A DNA stretch of 64,000 nt. Origin: Rhizobium sp. Root274 (GTDB lineage Bacteria; Pseudomonadota; Alphaproteobacteria; Rhizobiales; Rhizobiaceae). How positions within the stretch are numbered: the first letter of the stretch is position 1; each line of letters starts with the position of its first letter. Below are positions 37,821 to 47,015 of the stretch, piece after piece. The position numbers were made by a program, and so were the translations under genes. The stretch spans positions 52,349 to 116,348 of the forward strand of contig NZ_LMJE01000011.1 in assembly GCF_001429245.1 (NCBI RefSeq), given 5' to 3'. The notes below the pieces were generated by a model. It worked only from the letters and a program-made list of their open reading frames with translations, ran no database searches and had not been told where the DNA came from.

Positions 37821-38144
37821 TTACCTCGGCGTTTGACGCTCTTGATGCGCGTGTTCAACGAGCGCTCGACCTTGTCGAAGCACCTGCTCGAAGACTTCGG
37901 TGATAGCCTGGGAGGAAACGGGAACATCGGTGAATTCACGGGTTCCCATGGCGATGGCTTCGCCGAGACCGCCAATTTCGGCTTCGAGCTTAGCGAAGTG
38001 TTCCAGCGGCTCGCGTTGAGCTAATGAGACTTCCCGAAGCAATAAAGCGTTGAGATTGATCAAAGCCAGCACCTGCTTCGAAAGTACCTCTGTGCGATCG
38101 ATAAGCGCAAGAAGCGCCCTTCCGCTGTCATCCTGGTTGCTCAA
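37821..38144 (-). CDS. 107-residue helical protein, unknown
   Basis: Begins MSNQDDSGRALLALIDRTEVLS from a TTG at 38144 that has GGAGGAAG upstream at good spacing. It is predicted to be largely helical with no membrane segment. It faces the end of the chemoreceptor gene. No family is recognised; the location suggests a possible link with chemotaxis signalling, but nothing in the sequence proves it. Confidence 0.6.
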   Translation of the reverse strand: MSNQDDSGRALLALIDRTEVLSKQVLALINLNALLLREVSLAQREPLEHFAKLEAEIGGLGEAIAMGTREFTDVPVSSQAITEVFEQVLRQGRALVEHAHQERQTPR

Positions 38145-38784
38145 TTGGTTCTTCCTCCAGATAAGAAGTTTGCCTCGGAAGTGGTAAACTAACTCGTGTG
38201 TGCGAGGTAGGAAGCTCTAAAAGCAAAAGCCGTCGTCCTGGCTCCGGGATATGCATCGGTGGGCAGGCGATGGAGCGCAACGAAGTCACTTGGTGTCGCC
38301 GAGGACAGTATTCCATTGCTTAATGCGGTTTTGCAGGTGATGGCAACGCTGGTCTTACAACATGGGGTAAGCATGCGGAGCAACAGCCGCGCATAGCTTC
38401 GCACTAAGAACATGCAACGCCTACAGTAATCATCAGATTGAGACGAGCGGATGTTTCGTCGATTGGCGCCCGCGCTCGAACGCTTCACGCTCGCAACCCT
38501 ACACAGCTCGATGCGTCGGCTGATATGGCTGATGAATTGCTTCTCCCGCAACGCGATCTCCCGGATTGCTTGAAAACCCTTATCGTTCGGCTAACGTCGT
38601 CGACATCGAGCTCCTTCGCTGGGACCGGAGATTCGCTCCAAGTGAGTGCGCCTTGAGCCGTGACGTTCCCAAAATTGTAGAGCGCGGGAGCCGAGCAGGC
38701 GCGAAAGCAAGTCGGTCAAGCTCTGGCTAGCCAAGATATTGGCAATCGCTACGCGCTGTAGATGGCGCGAGAGGTGGAACCGCT
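38145..38784. other. Intergenic region, no gene recognised
   Basis: About 640 bp. Open frames of up to 120 codons exist but their translations are rich in Arg, Ser and Cys with no domain character, so I do not call genes. It may be debris from the recombination that split the adjacent FecR-type gene. Confidence 0.5.
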
Positions 38785-39195
38785 CTAGCGATCCTTTCCC
38801 TTGCCGCCGCCCTTACCGTTACCGCCGCCGTTCCCCTTGTCTCCTCCTTTACCGCCCCCGCCGCTGTGTCCACTGCCACCACCGCTACCCTTGCCGCCCC
38901 CGTCACCTTCGTCGCCTCCCTTACCGTTACCGCCATGGTCTCCCTTGCCGCCGCCCTTACCGTTACCGCCGCCGTCGCCCTTACCGCCACCGCTACCCTT
39001 GCCGCCCCCTTTACCGTTACCGCCGCTGCCTCCTTTGCCACCACCATTACCGTTCCCACCGCGGTCGCCTTTGCCATCACCTTCGCTCTTACCCCGGCCG
39101 CCGTTCTTTCCATGGTCGCCATCGCTGTTCTTGCCGCCGGCTTTACCTTCTTTCTTGTCGTCCTTCGCAGGCGCACCGCCGTTCGCCTTATCTTT
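38785..39195 (-). pseudogene. Gly-rich C-terminal part of a split FecR-type protein
   Basis: On the - strand this encodes about 130 residues of imperfect repeats of Gly, Lys, Asn, Asp and Ser (GGGNGKGGGKG-like units, period about 6 residues), ending with a stop at 38785. Rhizobial FecR-domain secreted proteins have Gly/Asn-rich low-complexity tails. A FecR-type N-terminus lies 850 bp upstream on the same strand, beyond an IS remnant. I infer that both are halves of one gene. As DNA the stretch is a tandem array of CCGCCnCCnTTACC-like units. Confidence 0.55.
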
Positions 39196-40048
39196 TTTCG
39201 TGCGAGACTTTTGGTGTCGCCCGGTCAAACATGGCAGAGCGAGTGAAACAGCATTCCTCCAAAGCCCGTGGTCGGCCGCCGTTGGCGGATGATGATCTCG
39301 TCGATGAAATCAAAGCGATCATCTCCGAGATGCCGACCTATGGATACCGCCGGGTTCATGCGATCTTGCGACGTAAAGCCCGCAGCGAAAGCCGTCCATG
39401 GCCGAACGCCAAACGCGTCTATCGGGTGATGAAGGTGCATGACCTGCTTCTCCAACGCCATACCGGAGCCATAGATAGCCGTCGCCATGACGGCCGTGTG
39501 GCTGTGGCGCACTCGAACCTACGTTGGTGTTCTGACGGCTTTGAAATCGGCTGCGACAATAAGGAAAAGGTCCGCGTGGCCTTTGCGCTCGACTGCTGCG
39601 ACCGCGAGGCCATCGCCCATGTTGCCACCACTGAGGGCATCAAGAGCGAAGATGTTCAGGACCTTGTCATCACCGCCGTCGAGAACCGCTTCGGTCGCAT
39701 CAATACCCTTCCCAAGCCCATTGAATGGCTGACCGACAATGGATCGTGCTTTATTGCGGCAGACACGAAATCGCTGCTGCGGGATATCGGAATGGAGCCT
39801 TGCACGACGCCGGTCCGCAGCCCTCAGTCCAACGGAATGGCCGAAGCATTCGTCAAAACATTCAAGCGCGACTACGTCTCGGTCAACCCCATTCCGAACG
39901 CCGAAACCGTCATCGCCCAACTGCCCTTGTGGTTCGAGCATTACAACATGCTTCACCCGCACAAGGCTTTGGGATATCGGTCACCGCGCGAGTTCTTAAA
40001 CCGTCAAACAGAAATCTGATCCTGTCCGGTTTTTATGGGGCAACTCCA
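39196..40048 (+). mobile_element. IS3-family (IS2-group) remnant
   Basis: Contains the 3' part of an orfB transposase and the right end, finishing at about 40048 with CCTGTCCGGTTTTTATGGGG followed by CAACTCCA. The left half (orfA and the 5' part of orfB) is missing, so the element cannot move by itself. It interrupts the FecR-type gene. The left junction lies within or just before the sequence encoding CETFGVARSNM. Confidence 0.75.
39202..40019 (+). pseudogene. Truncated IS3-family transposase OrfB
   Basis: About 270 residues from CETFGVARSNMAERVKQH to NRQTEI. The rve/DDE core is present: first Asp in WCSDGFEIGC, second Asp in WLTDNGSCF, and Glu in SPQSNGMAEAFVKTFKRDY. The YGYRRVHAIL motif before it is typical of the IS2 group. 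The N-terminal part and OrfA are missing. An ATG at 39231 would allow a shorter product. Confidence 0.82.
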
Positions 40049-40225
40049 CCATGCATTGTTCGGAACATGCATGCCCTTTCGAAGCGGGACCCAATTTGTC
40101 TTATCGACAGTGTAGGCAACTTGTGCGGTTGCCTTTGCTGTCACCCATGGCGCTTCGGTAGCCGTTGCAAAGCCAGGAAAGCTTAGGAGAAGTAAGCAGA
40201 GAATGGTTGGTAAGAATGCGCGCAT
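40049..40225 (-). pseudogene. N-terminal part of a FecR-domain secreted protein
   Basis: 59 residues: a clear signal peptide MRAFLPTILCLLLLSFPGFA, then the FecR-like start APWVTAKATAQVAYTVDKTNWVPLRKGMHVPNNAW, which breaks off exactly at the IS end. The ATG at 40225 has GAGGAGA upstream. FecR domains of this soluble type occur in envelope proteins of unknown role in rhizobia. The missing middle was probably lost with the IS-mediated deletion. Confidence 0.75.
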
Positions 40226-40931
40226 GTTTTTGTCTCCTCTGAGCAACTAGATGAGCACGCTTCTTGTTAAGATTTCGCTGAATTCGCGGGGCAAACGATC
40301 AGGATCCGCCATCAATGCCAAAGCAGAGAACAAGCTTGAGGTCGCCGTTGGAGCCTGAGCCGCTGCGGAGGTATGCGTCGAAGGCCATGCTGGGGCGAGG
40401 CCTACCTCTGTGGCGTGCTGCAACGATTGCGACGCCGCAGAGGGGCGGCATCCACTGCTCAAGTTATATCAGAAGGAGCCCCTTCGAGGCGAAATCTTGG
40501 GCTTTGTGTGCCCAGGTTTAGCCTCGGGCTCATCCAATATCTCTTACAGTTCTCGAAGAATGCAGATTAAGGAAGGAACTTGCTCGGGTTAAGCGTTCGG
40601 AGGAAGGGTGGCACCTTGACGGGTGACTGATCTTGCGTACCCGCGTATCTTCGACCGCCGCTTGCAGAAGCTTTCCCTCCTCTTAAATCAAGTGGATCAT
40701 TAGGCCTATAACGACACCTATGGTCATCCTGCCGGGGATCCAGTGCTGCGTCAGGTCACAGGGGTCCTTCCGCCTGCCGAGCTGCGTTCGACTTTGTCGC
40801 CCGCTGTGGAGGCGCTGAGCTCGCAGCAATTTTAACCTTAACGTTTGAGGTTGCGGGGGGCATGACGTTGCCAGCCGCCTCGCAGCCGCTGTTCGAATGC
40901 TAGATGTTCCGCATTTCGCGGGTTCGAGAGG
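40226..40931. other. Intergenic region, no gene recognised
   Basis: About 700 bp. A short - strand frame (40247-40462) ending LMADPDRLPREFSEILTRSVLI has some protein character and might be the end of a lost gene upstream of the FecR-type gene, but support is weak. Otherwise nothing seen. Confidence 0.4.
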
Positions 40932-41123
40932 TCCTGTCACGGTTTGATCGGCTTGGCGGCCTCGAGCGCAGCCGTCAACGATCCTCAGCAGCTATTAAAG
41001 TGCTGTGATGAAGCCCTTTATGCCGCGAAAGCTGCTGGCCGAGACAGTTTTTGTTCTTCATCCATCAAAGGACGATCTGAGCAGCTCAAGGGCGGCGATA
41101 ACGCTGGATCAACTCTACGTTAA
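40932..41123 (+). pseudogene. C-terminal fragment of a GGDEF diguanylate cyclase
   Basis: Translation in one frame gives GLIGLAASSAAVNDPQQLLK and then CCDEALYAAKAAGRDSF. This is the conserved end of a GGDEF domain (SIGLA...ADEALYAAKAAGRD). No start and no GGDEF motif remain, so it is a relic. It is one of three such fragments in the accessory region (see also 56815 and 57487). Confidence 0.75.
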
Positions 41124-41181
41124 CCGGCCGCTCACCATATTTGACTAATTAAGATGGGATGATTTAAGGCTTCTGGGAAAC

Positions 41182-41511
41182 GTGAACATGACCGTTGTAG
41201 CGATGAAGTTAGAGCCTCAATCCCGTCTTACTGAAAGCGATAATGCCCTCGAGAATGCGGCGAAAGTGTTTACAAGCTTATCCAATCCGACCAGGCTTGA
41301 GGTACTTCTTCGGATCATAAAGCGGGAATGGACCGTCAACGAGCTGGCGGCTGACCTTCACACCAGCCAGTCTGCGCTGTCCCAGCATCTTGGCAAGCTC
41401 CGTCAGGCGGGCATTGTTCGGGCTCGTAGAGACAGGCAGTCCATCTTCTATTGCTGCAGCGATGAATTGGTGCTCCGACTGTTGACCGAAGCCGGCCTGG
41501 TAAAGCGCTGA
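41182..41511 (+). CDS. ArsR-family regulator 1
   Basis: A 109-residue winged-helix protein: VFTSLSNPTRLEVLLRII, DNA-recognition helix LHTSQSALSQHLGKLRQAGIV, and wing RARRDRQSIFYCC. The two Cys residues are in the wing end and do not form the classic ELCVC metal site, so the signal is unknown. The start is GTG 41182, or ATG 41188 two codons later. It is followed after 14 bases by a second ArsR gene, an uncommon tandem. Confidence 0.88.
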   Translation: MNMTVVAMKLEPQSRLTESDNALENAAKVFTSLSNPTRLEVLLRIIKREWTVNELAADLHTSQSALSQHLGKLRQAGIVRARRDRQSIFYCCSDELVLRLLTEAGLVKR

Positions 41512-41525
41512 CTGGTGACACTCGC

Positions 41526-41831
41526 ATGAAGCGGCCACTCGACATCCACGAGGCGCTAAAGGCGTTGGCCCATCCAGGACGGATGGAGTTTCTGACGTGG
41601 CTGAAGGAGCCGGAGCGATCCTTTGGATTGAGCGCTGCTGACGCCGAAGGTGGCGTGCCCGCCGGCCGTTTTGGATGGCAAGGACTTTCGCAATCGTCCG
41701 CGTCTCAAAATCTGGCGATCTTGCAGCGCGCGGGCTTGCTGAGTTCCCGCAGGGTAGGGAGCACAATCTTATATCGCCGGAACGAAGACAACATTGCTCA
41801 GTTGAAGCGCTGGCTCGCCGACGAACTTTAA
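41526..41831 (+). CDS. ArsR-family regulator 2
   Basis: A 101-residue winged-helix protein (HEALKALAHPGRMEFLTWLK; SQSSASQNLAILQRAGLLSSRR). There is a longer Gly/Ala-rich insertion between helices (about 37-50) and no Cys metal site. It is probably cotranscribed with the preceding ArsR gene and followed by a terminator. Targets unknown. Confidence 0.88.
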   Translation: MKRPLDIHEALKALAHPGRMEFLTWLKEPERSFGLSAADAEGGVPAGRFGWQGLSQSSASQNLAILQRAGLLSSRRVGSTILYRRNEDNIAQLKRWLADEL

Positions 41832-41843
41832 CTGGAGGCATCA

Positions 41844-41872
41844 CGGGCCGGTCGGAGGCCCGGTTCTTCTGG
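41844..41872 (+). terminator. Terminator after the ArsR pair
   Basis: CGGGCC-GGTCGGA-GGCCCG stem-loop followed by GTTCTTCT, 13 bases after the stop. Confidence 0.6.
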
Positions 41873-41991
41873 TCGTCTTATCCTTGTCATGAAAGCCATG
41901 CTTACTTCCTGCAGGCGGACGCGGCTCAACACAAGCTGGACGCTCTTCCCCCAGATCCGTTACTGCACAATGACAGTGCGGTCGCCCGCGC

Positions 41992-43524
41992 CTAATCAAA
42001 TAATCTGACGTGTGCCTTGAACACTGCACCATTGTCGCTTGAAAGCGTGAAGGTACCGTCGAGCTGTCGAACGGATCCTTCGATCAGCTTTGTGCCTGTT
42101 CCCCTGCCAATTGTGGCGCTGTCGAAACCGGGCCCGTTGTCCTTCACCTGGAGCCAGAAATATCCTGCGTCATTGGAGCTTTGCAGGCTGACGTGAAGCT
42201 CCGGCTCCTCGACGCCCACGGTCCCGTACTTCAAGCTGTTCGATAAGACTTCATTGACAAGCAGGGCGAGGGCAGTTGCTCGATCGTTGGAGACTTCGGC
42301 AGGCTCAAGATCGAATTGTGGCGTTACACCGCTGCCGAACGACGACACGACACTTTTTGTCACAGCCCTTACAAGGAGAGCAGCGTCGATTGCGAGATAG
42401 CTGTCGTGTTGATAGATCAGTTGATGGACCTCGACCATCGCCCTGATCCTGTCGGTCAGCGCTTGTGACTTTTCGCCGGGCGCGAGATGAAGCCTGACCA
42501 ATGACATGACGGATTGAAGATTGTTCTTCACCCGATGATGGATCTCCCGAAGCAGGAATTGGTTGCGGTCCAGCGCCGCGGCCAAGGCAGTACTTTGCAT
42601 CTCCTGAACGCGGACCAGTGATCGAATACGCCACGCGGCGCTGATCGAAGCCAAACAGGCAAGAGCGGTGACGATGGCGAGTATTGTGACGGTCCGCCAG
42701 AACGGGTGCATCAGCAAGGTGAGATCACCAGCTGCAATCGCAACGAACGGGGTGCCCTCCACCTTCCTGAAACCGACGATGCGCTGGACGCCGTCAAGAG
42801 GCGAAGCCTCCGAGGCGTAGGTTCCGACGGGTGCCTCCTTGATATAGCGCGTGAACAGGACGTAACCGCTCATGTCGAGCGGCTTCTCCGCCTTCGGGTA
42901 TCGCGCGACCAATTGCCCGTCGTCTCGAATGAAGCTGACCGCGAAATCGCCGCCAAGATCAACGGCATCCCAGATCGGCTTCATGATCTCAACAGATAGC
43001 GATAGATTGACAGTACCGTCGAAGATGCCGTCTTTTTCCAGTCGCCTTGAGAAGACGAAGATCTGCTCTCCGTTCAACCTGCTGATCAGGAGAGAGGAGA
43101 CGTAGTCCGGGGCACCTTCTTTAAGCTTCTTGAAGTAGCCGCGATCCGTGATGTCGACGGGTTTCACATCTGGGTCAGTGGAGAAGCGGGTGTTCCCGGC
43201 TGCGTCGACGATGTAAACCTTGACGCTTCCTGGAAGTCCGAGAACGGCGCTTTCGACGCTTTCAACGATGTCTCGGTAACGGGACTGCTCGCCTTGTGCC
43301 ACGTCTGCAATGCGTCTCGTGGCTTGTCCTGCAAACTCGGTGACCCATTGCGCGTGAGTAGCTACCACTAGGCTCGACGAGCTGACACGATCTTCGGCGG
43401 CTTTCATCGTGTTACGGTAGGATTGTGCTGCCCAGGAAATTGCAAGCAACAGGTAGCCAAGCCAGGCGACAGCAATGACCAGAGTGGCGAAATTTTGCGC
43501 ACGCGTCGGCAAAATGCTTTTCAT
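41992..43524 (-). CDS. Membrane sensor histidine kinase (HisKA_2)
   Basis: 510 residues: TM1 (about 10-32), a periplasmic Cache-type domain (about 40-280) with VKVYIVDAAGNTRFSTDP, TM2 (about 283-303), the H-box FLLREIHHRVKNNLQ with His at about 329 (HisKA_2/HWE type), and an HATPase_c domain (ALLVNEVLSNSLKYG, DNGPGF). These kinases in alphaproteobacteria often feed general stress response or single-domain receivers. No response regulator is adjacent, so it is an orphan. Confidence 0.93.
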   Translation of the reverse strand: MKSILPTRAQNFATLVIAVAWLGYLLLAISWAAQSYRNTMKAAEDRVSSSSLVVATHAQWVTEFAGQATRRIADVAQGEQSRYRDIVESVESAVLGLPGSVKVYIVDAAGNTRFSTDPDVKPVDITDRGYFKKLKEGAPDYVSSLLISRLNGEQIFVFSRRLEKDGIFDGTVNLSLSVEIMKPIWDAVDLGGDFAVSFIRDDGQLVARYPKAEKPLDMSGYVLFTRYIKEAPVGTYASEASPLDGVQRIVGFRKVEGTPFVAIAAGDLTLLMHPFWRTVTILAIVTALACLASISAAWRIRSLVRVQEMQSTALAAALDRNQFLLREIHHRVKNNLQSVMSLVRLHLAPGEKSQALTDRIRAMVEVHQLIYQHDSYLAIDAALLVRAVTKSVVSSFGSGVTPQFDLEPAEVSNDRATALALLVNEVLSNSLKYGTVGVEEPELHVSLQSSNDAGYFWLQVKDNGPGFDSATIGRGTGTKLIEGSVRQLDGTFTLSSDNGAVFKAHVRLFD

Positions 43525-43550
43525 TCAAACCGTCCGCCGAGTTCGATGCT

Positions 43551-43772
43551 TTGGGAACAAAACGTTCGGCAGGACCGTACGGCGTCCCCCCGGCGGCATC
43601 AAGCGAGAAGTGGAATGCAGGAACGCTTCTGACCCGAACGGCAATTGAGACGGCATTGGCTGAGCATAAAGGTTTGAACGACCTGCTGATCAAAGGCGGC
43701 ACCTCGTTAGGTCCAGGCCGACCTGGCGCCGAATTGCCACCTGATACACCGTCCGCGTCTCGGTCCAACTAA
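43551..43772 (+). CDS. Possible 73-residue protein
   Basis: A short + strand frame whose C-terminal half (NAGTLLTRTAIETALAEHKG) reads as protein and whose stop lies directly before a strong terminator. Nothing is recognised. It may be a small gene or the tail of a lost one. Low confidence because it overlaps the promoter region of the kinase gene. Confidence 0.3.
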   Translation: MGTKRSAGPYGVPPAASSEKWNAGTLLTRTAIETALAEHKGLNDLLIKGGTSLGPGRPGAELPPDTPSASRSN

Positions 43773-43803
43773 AAAGCCCGCTACGAGGAGAGCGGGCTTT
43801 TTC
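43771..43803 (+). terminator. Strong, probably bidirectional terminator
   Basis: AGCCCGCT (43775-43782) / AGCGGGCT (43791-43798) stem with an 8-base loop, AAAA on the left and TTTTT on the right, so it could stop transcription from both sides. Confidence 0.85.
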
Positions 43804-44012
43804 TGGTGCGCGTGCATTCGCGGCGGTGCGGCACGCACAAGAAAAGTAAGCATGGAACTTCTGCAGCAGTCAACAAAGCATGACAGTACAAAGCTCAGAT
43901 TAGCGACCGCCGCGCGTAGCCCCAGCTGTTCAATGAACGTCGCTGGCGTTCCGAAGTTTTCATGATTTCTAAATTAAAGTTTGTCACAAATCTGTCATAA
44001 ACCTTTTCGGAG

Positions 44013-46127
44013 ATGAATGACATGCTGCGGAAAATGAAGGTTGCGCATCGAACGGTGCTTCTGACGGTTGTGGCTGTAGTCAGCTTGCTTGCTGTGTGTG
44101 GGTTGTTTGTTACCGATCGGACTTTTGCTGATCGACAGCAGGCGCAGATTGATGGGTTCGTGGCGGTTAACGACACGGTGCGCGATCTTGATAGTATCTT
44201 CCTGCAGCTTCGTCGTCACGAGAAGGATTTCCTGATCCGCAAAGACGAGCAGTCTGTTGCCAAGCACCAGTCTACTGCTTCGAAAGCTGAGGAGACGATC
44301 AGCGCGCTACAGGCCAACAGCAACACGGCTGCGTTCTCCGGCCTCATCGATGAAATTATGGCTGGCTACAAAGCCTACATGGCCGCATTTGCTCAAGTCG
44401 CCGATGCGAACCGGAAACTCGGGCTGACACCTTCGGAGGGGCTGGAGGGGGCTCTGAGAGCGTCTGTCCATGAGGTGGAGAAGAGCCTGAAGGAGGGTGC
44501 AAGCCCCATCGCAATGGTCGAGATGCTGACCCTGCGCCGTCATGAGAAGGACTTCATTTTACGCCGTGATCCGAAGTACCTGGCAAGCCATCAGGAGACA
44601 TTGGCGCGCCTCCTAGCACTGCCACCAGAAGCCTTTGGCAGTGAGGACAGCAAAGCGAAAGTCGCCAAGCCGCTCACATCTTACGGATCCGCCTTCACCG
44701 CTTATGTGGCGGCGGCCGAAAAGGAAGGAGCTCTGCGCAAAGGACTGTCTGAGAGTTTCGCTGTGTTGGAGCCGAAGCTGATCGACTTCACTTCCAAAGT
44801 TGCAGCCCAGGTCTCGTTGATCAGGGCAGAAAGCGCTGCCACTTCGGACCGCACAACACTGGTTGTCCTTACCGCCGTGGCAGCTATGGTCTTAATCTTG
44901 ATCGTCCTCGCAACAGCGGTCGGACGGTCTATCTCGAGCGCTGTGATCAACATGGCAAGGACGATGCGCAGGCTTGCCTCCGGCGATCTCGATACTGACG
45001 TCCCTCATGTGGGTGACAGAACCGAGCTCGGAGAGATGGCTGCTGCAGTCAATGTCTTCAAGGAGAACGCGCTTGAGCGGCTCCGTCTCGAAGCCGAAGC
45101 CCATGCCAACCGGTCCATCGCTGAGCAGGAACGGGTTGAGCGCGAAAGGCGTCAGGCAGAGGAAGCCGCTGAGGTGCGTTTCGCCGTGGATACGATCGGC
45201 AAAGCTCTCGGGCGGCTTTCCGACGGCAAGCTGAACTTCCGGATTGATAGCGTGTTTGCCGAACGTCTTGATCCCGTGCGCATCGACTTTAATCAGGCGG
45301 TTGCGCGATTGGAGGAGGCAATGCGTCAAGTTGGTCAGAATGCTCAGGCGATAGCTGCTGGATCGTCCCAGATCCGATCAGCTGCCGGTGATTTGTCGAA
45401 GCGAACGGAGCAGCAGGCCGCATCCGTGGAGGAAACCGCCGCATCGCTCGAGGAGATCACGACGACCGTTGCTGACTCCAGCCGACGGGCAGAGGAGGCG
45501 AGCAAGCTCGTGGGTGACACTCGCCGCTCGGCCGAACAATCAGGCGAGATCGTCTCCCGTGCTGTCCAAGCGATGCAAGCCATTGAGACCTCGGCTACCG
45601 AGATATCCAGCATCATCGGCGTCATCGACGAGATCGCATTCCAGACCAACCTCTTGGCCCTTAACGCTGGCGTCGAGGCGGCTCGGGCGGGCGATGCGGG
45701 GAAGGGCTTTGCTGTTGTCGCTCAAGAGGTGAGGGAACTCGCTCAACGTTCCGCCACTGCGGCCAAGGAGATCAAGGCACTGATCAGCAAATCCGGCGAC
45801 CAGGTGAAAAATGGCGTTCAGCTTGTCACCGAAACGGGTGAGGCTCTGGAGAAGATCGTCGGCCAGGTACAGGCCGTGAGCGCGAATGTCGCGGCGATCG
45901 TCGAAGCTGCGCGCGAGCAGGCGGTTGGGTTGAAGGAGATCAACACGGCTGTCAACTCGATCGATCAGAGCACCCAGCAGAATGCGGCCATGGTGGAGGA
46001 GTCGACCGCTGCGAGCCATTCGCTCGCGAAAGAGGCAGAAGATTTGTTCAACCTGATTGCAGGTTTCGAAGTCGGTGGGCGAGTGAATGATCGTAACTTA
46101 GGTCGGACCGCGGGCATAGCGGCGTGA
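44013..46127 (+). CDS. Methyl-accepting chemotaxis protein with HBM-type sensor
   Basis: 704 residues: TM1 (about 13-33), a long helical periplasmic domain with two copies of LRRHEKDF ([13 protein letters not shown] and [13 protein letters not shown]), the hallmark of the helical bimodular (HBM) sensor, TM2 (about 288-306), HAMP, and the signalling domain with the [21 protein letters not shown] tip. HBM receptors of the McpS type sense organic acids such as TCA intermediates; the ligand here is unknown. Unlike the receptor at 35771 it lacks a C-terminal W-x-x-F tether. Confidence 0.95.
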   Translation: MNDMLRKMKVAHRTVLLTVVAVVSLLAVCGLFVTDRTFADRQQAQIDGFVAVNDTVRDLDSIFLQLRRHEKDFLIRKDEQSVAKHQSTASKAEETISALQANSNTAAFSGLIDEIMAGYKAYMAAFAQVADANRKLGLTPSEGLEGALRASVHEVEKSLKEGASPIAMVEMLTLRRHEKDFILRRDPKYLASHQETLARLLALPPEAFGSEDSKAKVAKPLTSYGSAFTAYVAAAEKEGALRKGLSESFAVLEPKLIDFTSKVAAQVSLIRAESAATSDRTTLVVLTAVAAMVLILIVLATAVGRSISSAVINMARTMRRLASGDLDTDVPHVGDRTELGEMAAAVNVFKENALERLRLEAEAHANRSIAEQERVERERRQAEEAAEVRFAVDTIGKALGRLSDGKLNFRIDSVFAERLDPVRIDFNQAVARLEEAMRQVGQNAQAIAAGSSQIRSAAGDLSKRTEQQAASVEETAASLEEITTTVADSSRRAEEASKLVGDTRRSAEQSGEIVSRAVQAMQAIETSATEISSIIGVIDEIAFQTNLLALNAGVEAARAGDAGKGFAVVAQEVRELAQRSATAAKEIKALISKSGDQVKNGVQLVTETGEALEKIVGQVQAVSANVAAIVEAAREQAVGLKEINTAVNSIDQSTQQNAAMVEESTAASHSLAKEAEDLFNLIAGFEVGGRVNDRNLGRTAGIAA

Positions 46128-46307
46128 TAAATGGGTTCTGTGCGCCGGGCGACGGCAGCAAGTTTGGTAAAGACACTATTGGTGGTGAGGGATTGAGCGT
46201 CCAAAAGCGCCTTGTTGTTGTGGACATGTAGCTTGTGCCGCTGCTTCAGCGTGACAAGTCATAGACGCTGGTGAACAGTTGGCCGTCATCAAACGAGGGG
46301 ACCCCAA

Positions 46308-46586
46308 ATGACCACCACCAACGAAATCGCCGCCAAGATCGCTGAAGAACACGGACTTTCCCGAGCTCAGGCCAAGACTGTGGTAGAAGCGGTCTTTGAG
46401 ACCGTCACCGCCGCAGCAGTATCCGGTTCGGAGACATCAATCCCAGGCTTCGGCAAGTTCAAGGTCAAGCATACGCCTGAACGTGACGCGCGTAATCCAG
46501 CAACTGGTGCTACCATCAAGGTGGCTGCGGCGAAGAAGCTCGTGTTCACGCCGGCAAAGGCATTGAAGGACGCTCTGAACACCTGA
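46308..46586 (+). CDS. HU-family DNA-binding protein
   Basis: 92 residues: MTTTNEIAAKIAEEHGLSRA, GSETSIPGFGKFKVKHTPERDARNP with the DNA-binding arm (RNPATGATI), and a C-terminal KKLVFTPAKALKDALN. Plasmid-borne HU/IHF paralogues can affect plasmid packaging or local regulation. Single gene with its own terminator. Confidence 0.94.
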   Translation: MTTTNEIAAKIAEEHGLSRAQAKTVVEAVFETVTAAAVSGSETSIPGFGKFKVKHTPERDARNPATGATIKVAAAKKLVFTPAKALKDALNT

Positions 46587-46688
46587 GCGCCAGGCTGCGC
46601 CTAGCATCAAATCTGTTTCGAGAACGCAGCGGACGTAACCTCGGGGTAATCTCCGGGCTTTATCATCGAGAATGAGCGACCTCAGCTC

Positions 46689-46727
46689 GCCGGTCCGATC
46701 AGTGCCGCGTACGGACCGGCTTCTTTC
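46689..46727 (+). terminator. Terminator downstream of the HU gene
   Basis: GCCGGTCCG (46689-46697) / CGGACCGGC (46712-46720) perfect 9-bp stem, followed by TTCTTT. Confidence 0.7.
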
Positions 46728-46765
46728 GTGAAAGACCTCCGCGTCAGGACGAAGAAAATGAGGCG

Positions 46766-46797
46766 GGCATTGAACCCGTGGAGCTCCACCAGGGGCG
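46766..46797 (+). other. tRNA/tmRNA 3'-end-like sequence
   Basis: GCGGG-CATTGAA-CCCGT followed by GGAGCTCCACCA imitates a T-arm with a 7-base loop and an acceptor end with CCA. No full tRNA or tmRNA precedes it. Such 3' ends are common integration sites, so this could be a degenerate attachment-site copy. Confidence 0.3.
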
Positions 46798-46810
46798 AGA
46801 TTTACCTGAT

Positions 46811-46837
46811 AACCCGCCGTGTGGCGGGTTTTTCTTT
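46811..46837 (+). terminator. Canonical terminator with no obvious gene before it
   Basis: AACCCGCC-GTGT-GGCGGGTT followed by TTTCTTT. No coding sequence ends nearby, so it may end a small RNA that starts after 46727. Confidence 0.75.
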
Positions 46838-47015
46838 GAGGACCTTTTGTCCAATGGCGCGGGCTGGTTCTGCAAAACGATCGCTTTGACCAGGACAAGG
46901 TTCGCGCAATCTGCAACATGTTGACTGTCCGAGCTGTTAGCGCTTGCCGCCTTCGTTTGGCAGAGCGTGATTTTCCGGAAAATCATTTGGTTAAGATCAT
47001 TGCGGAGGACAGGAA

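Noticed and set aside
38785..39195. CRISPR-like or minisatellite array
   Set aside because: The units are short (about 9-18 bp), contiguous, without unique spacers, and explained by a Gly-rich coding repeat.
38739..39292. Long + strand open frames of Pro/Leu/Arg repeats running into the transposase
   Set aside because: They are antisense readings of the Gly-rich tandem repeat. The biased composition keeps all frames open, and the - strand gives the Gly/Lys/Asn pattern expected of a secreted tail.
40247..40462. Small - strand gene upstream of the FecR-type gene
   Set aside because: Only the last 25 residues look protein-like. No ribosome site and no family, so it was left as part of the intergenic description.
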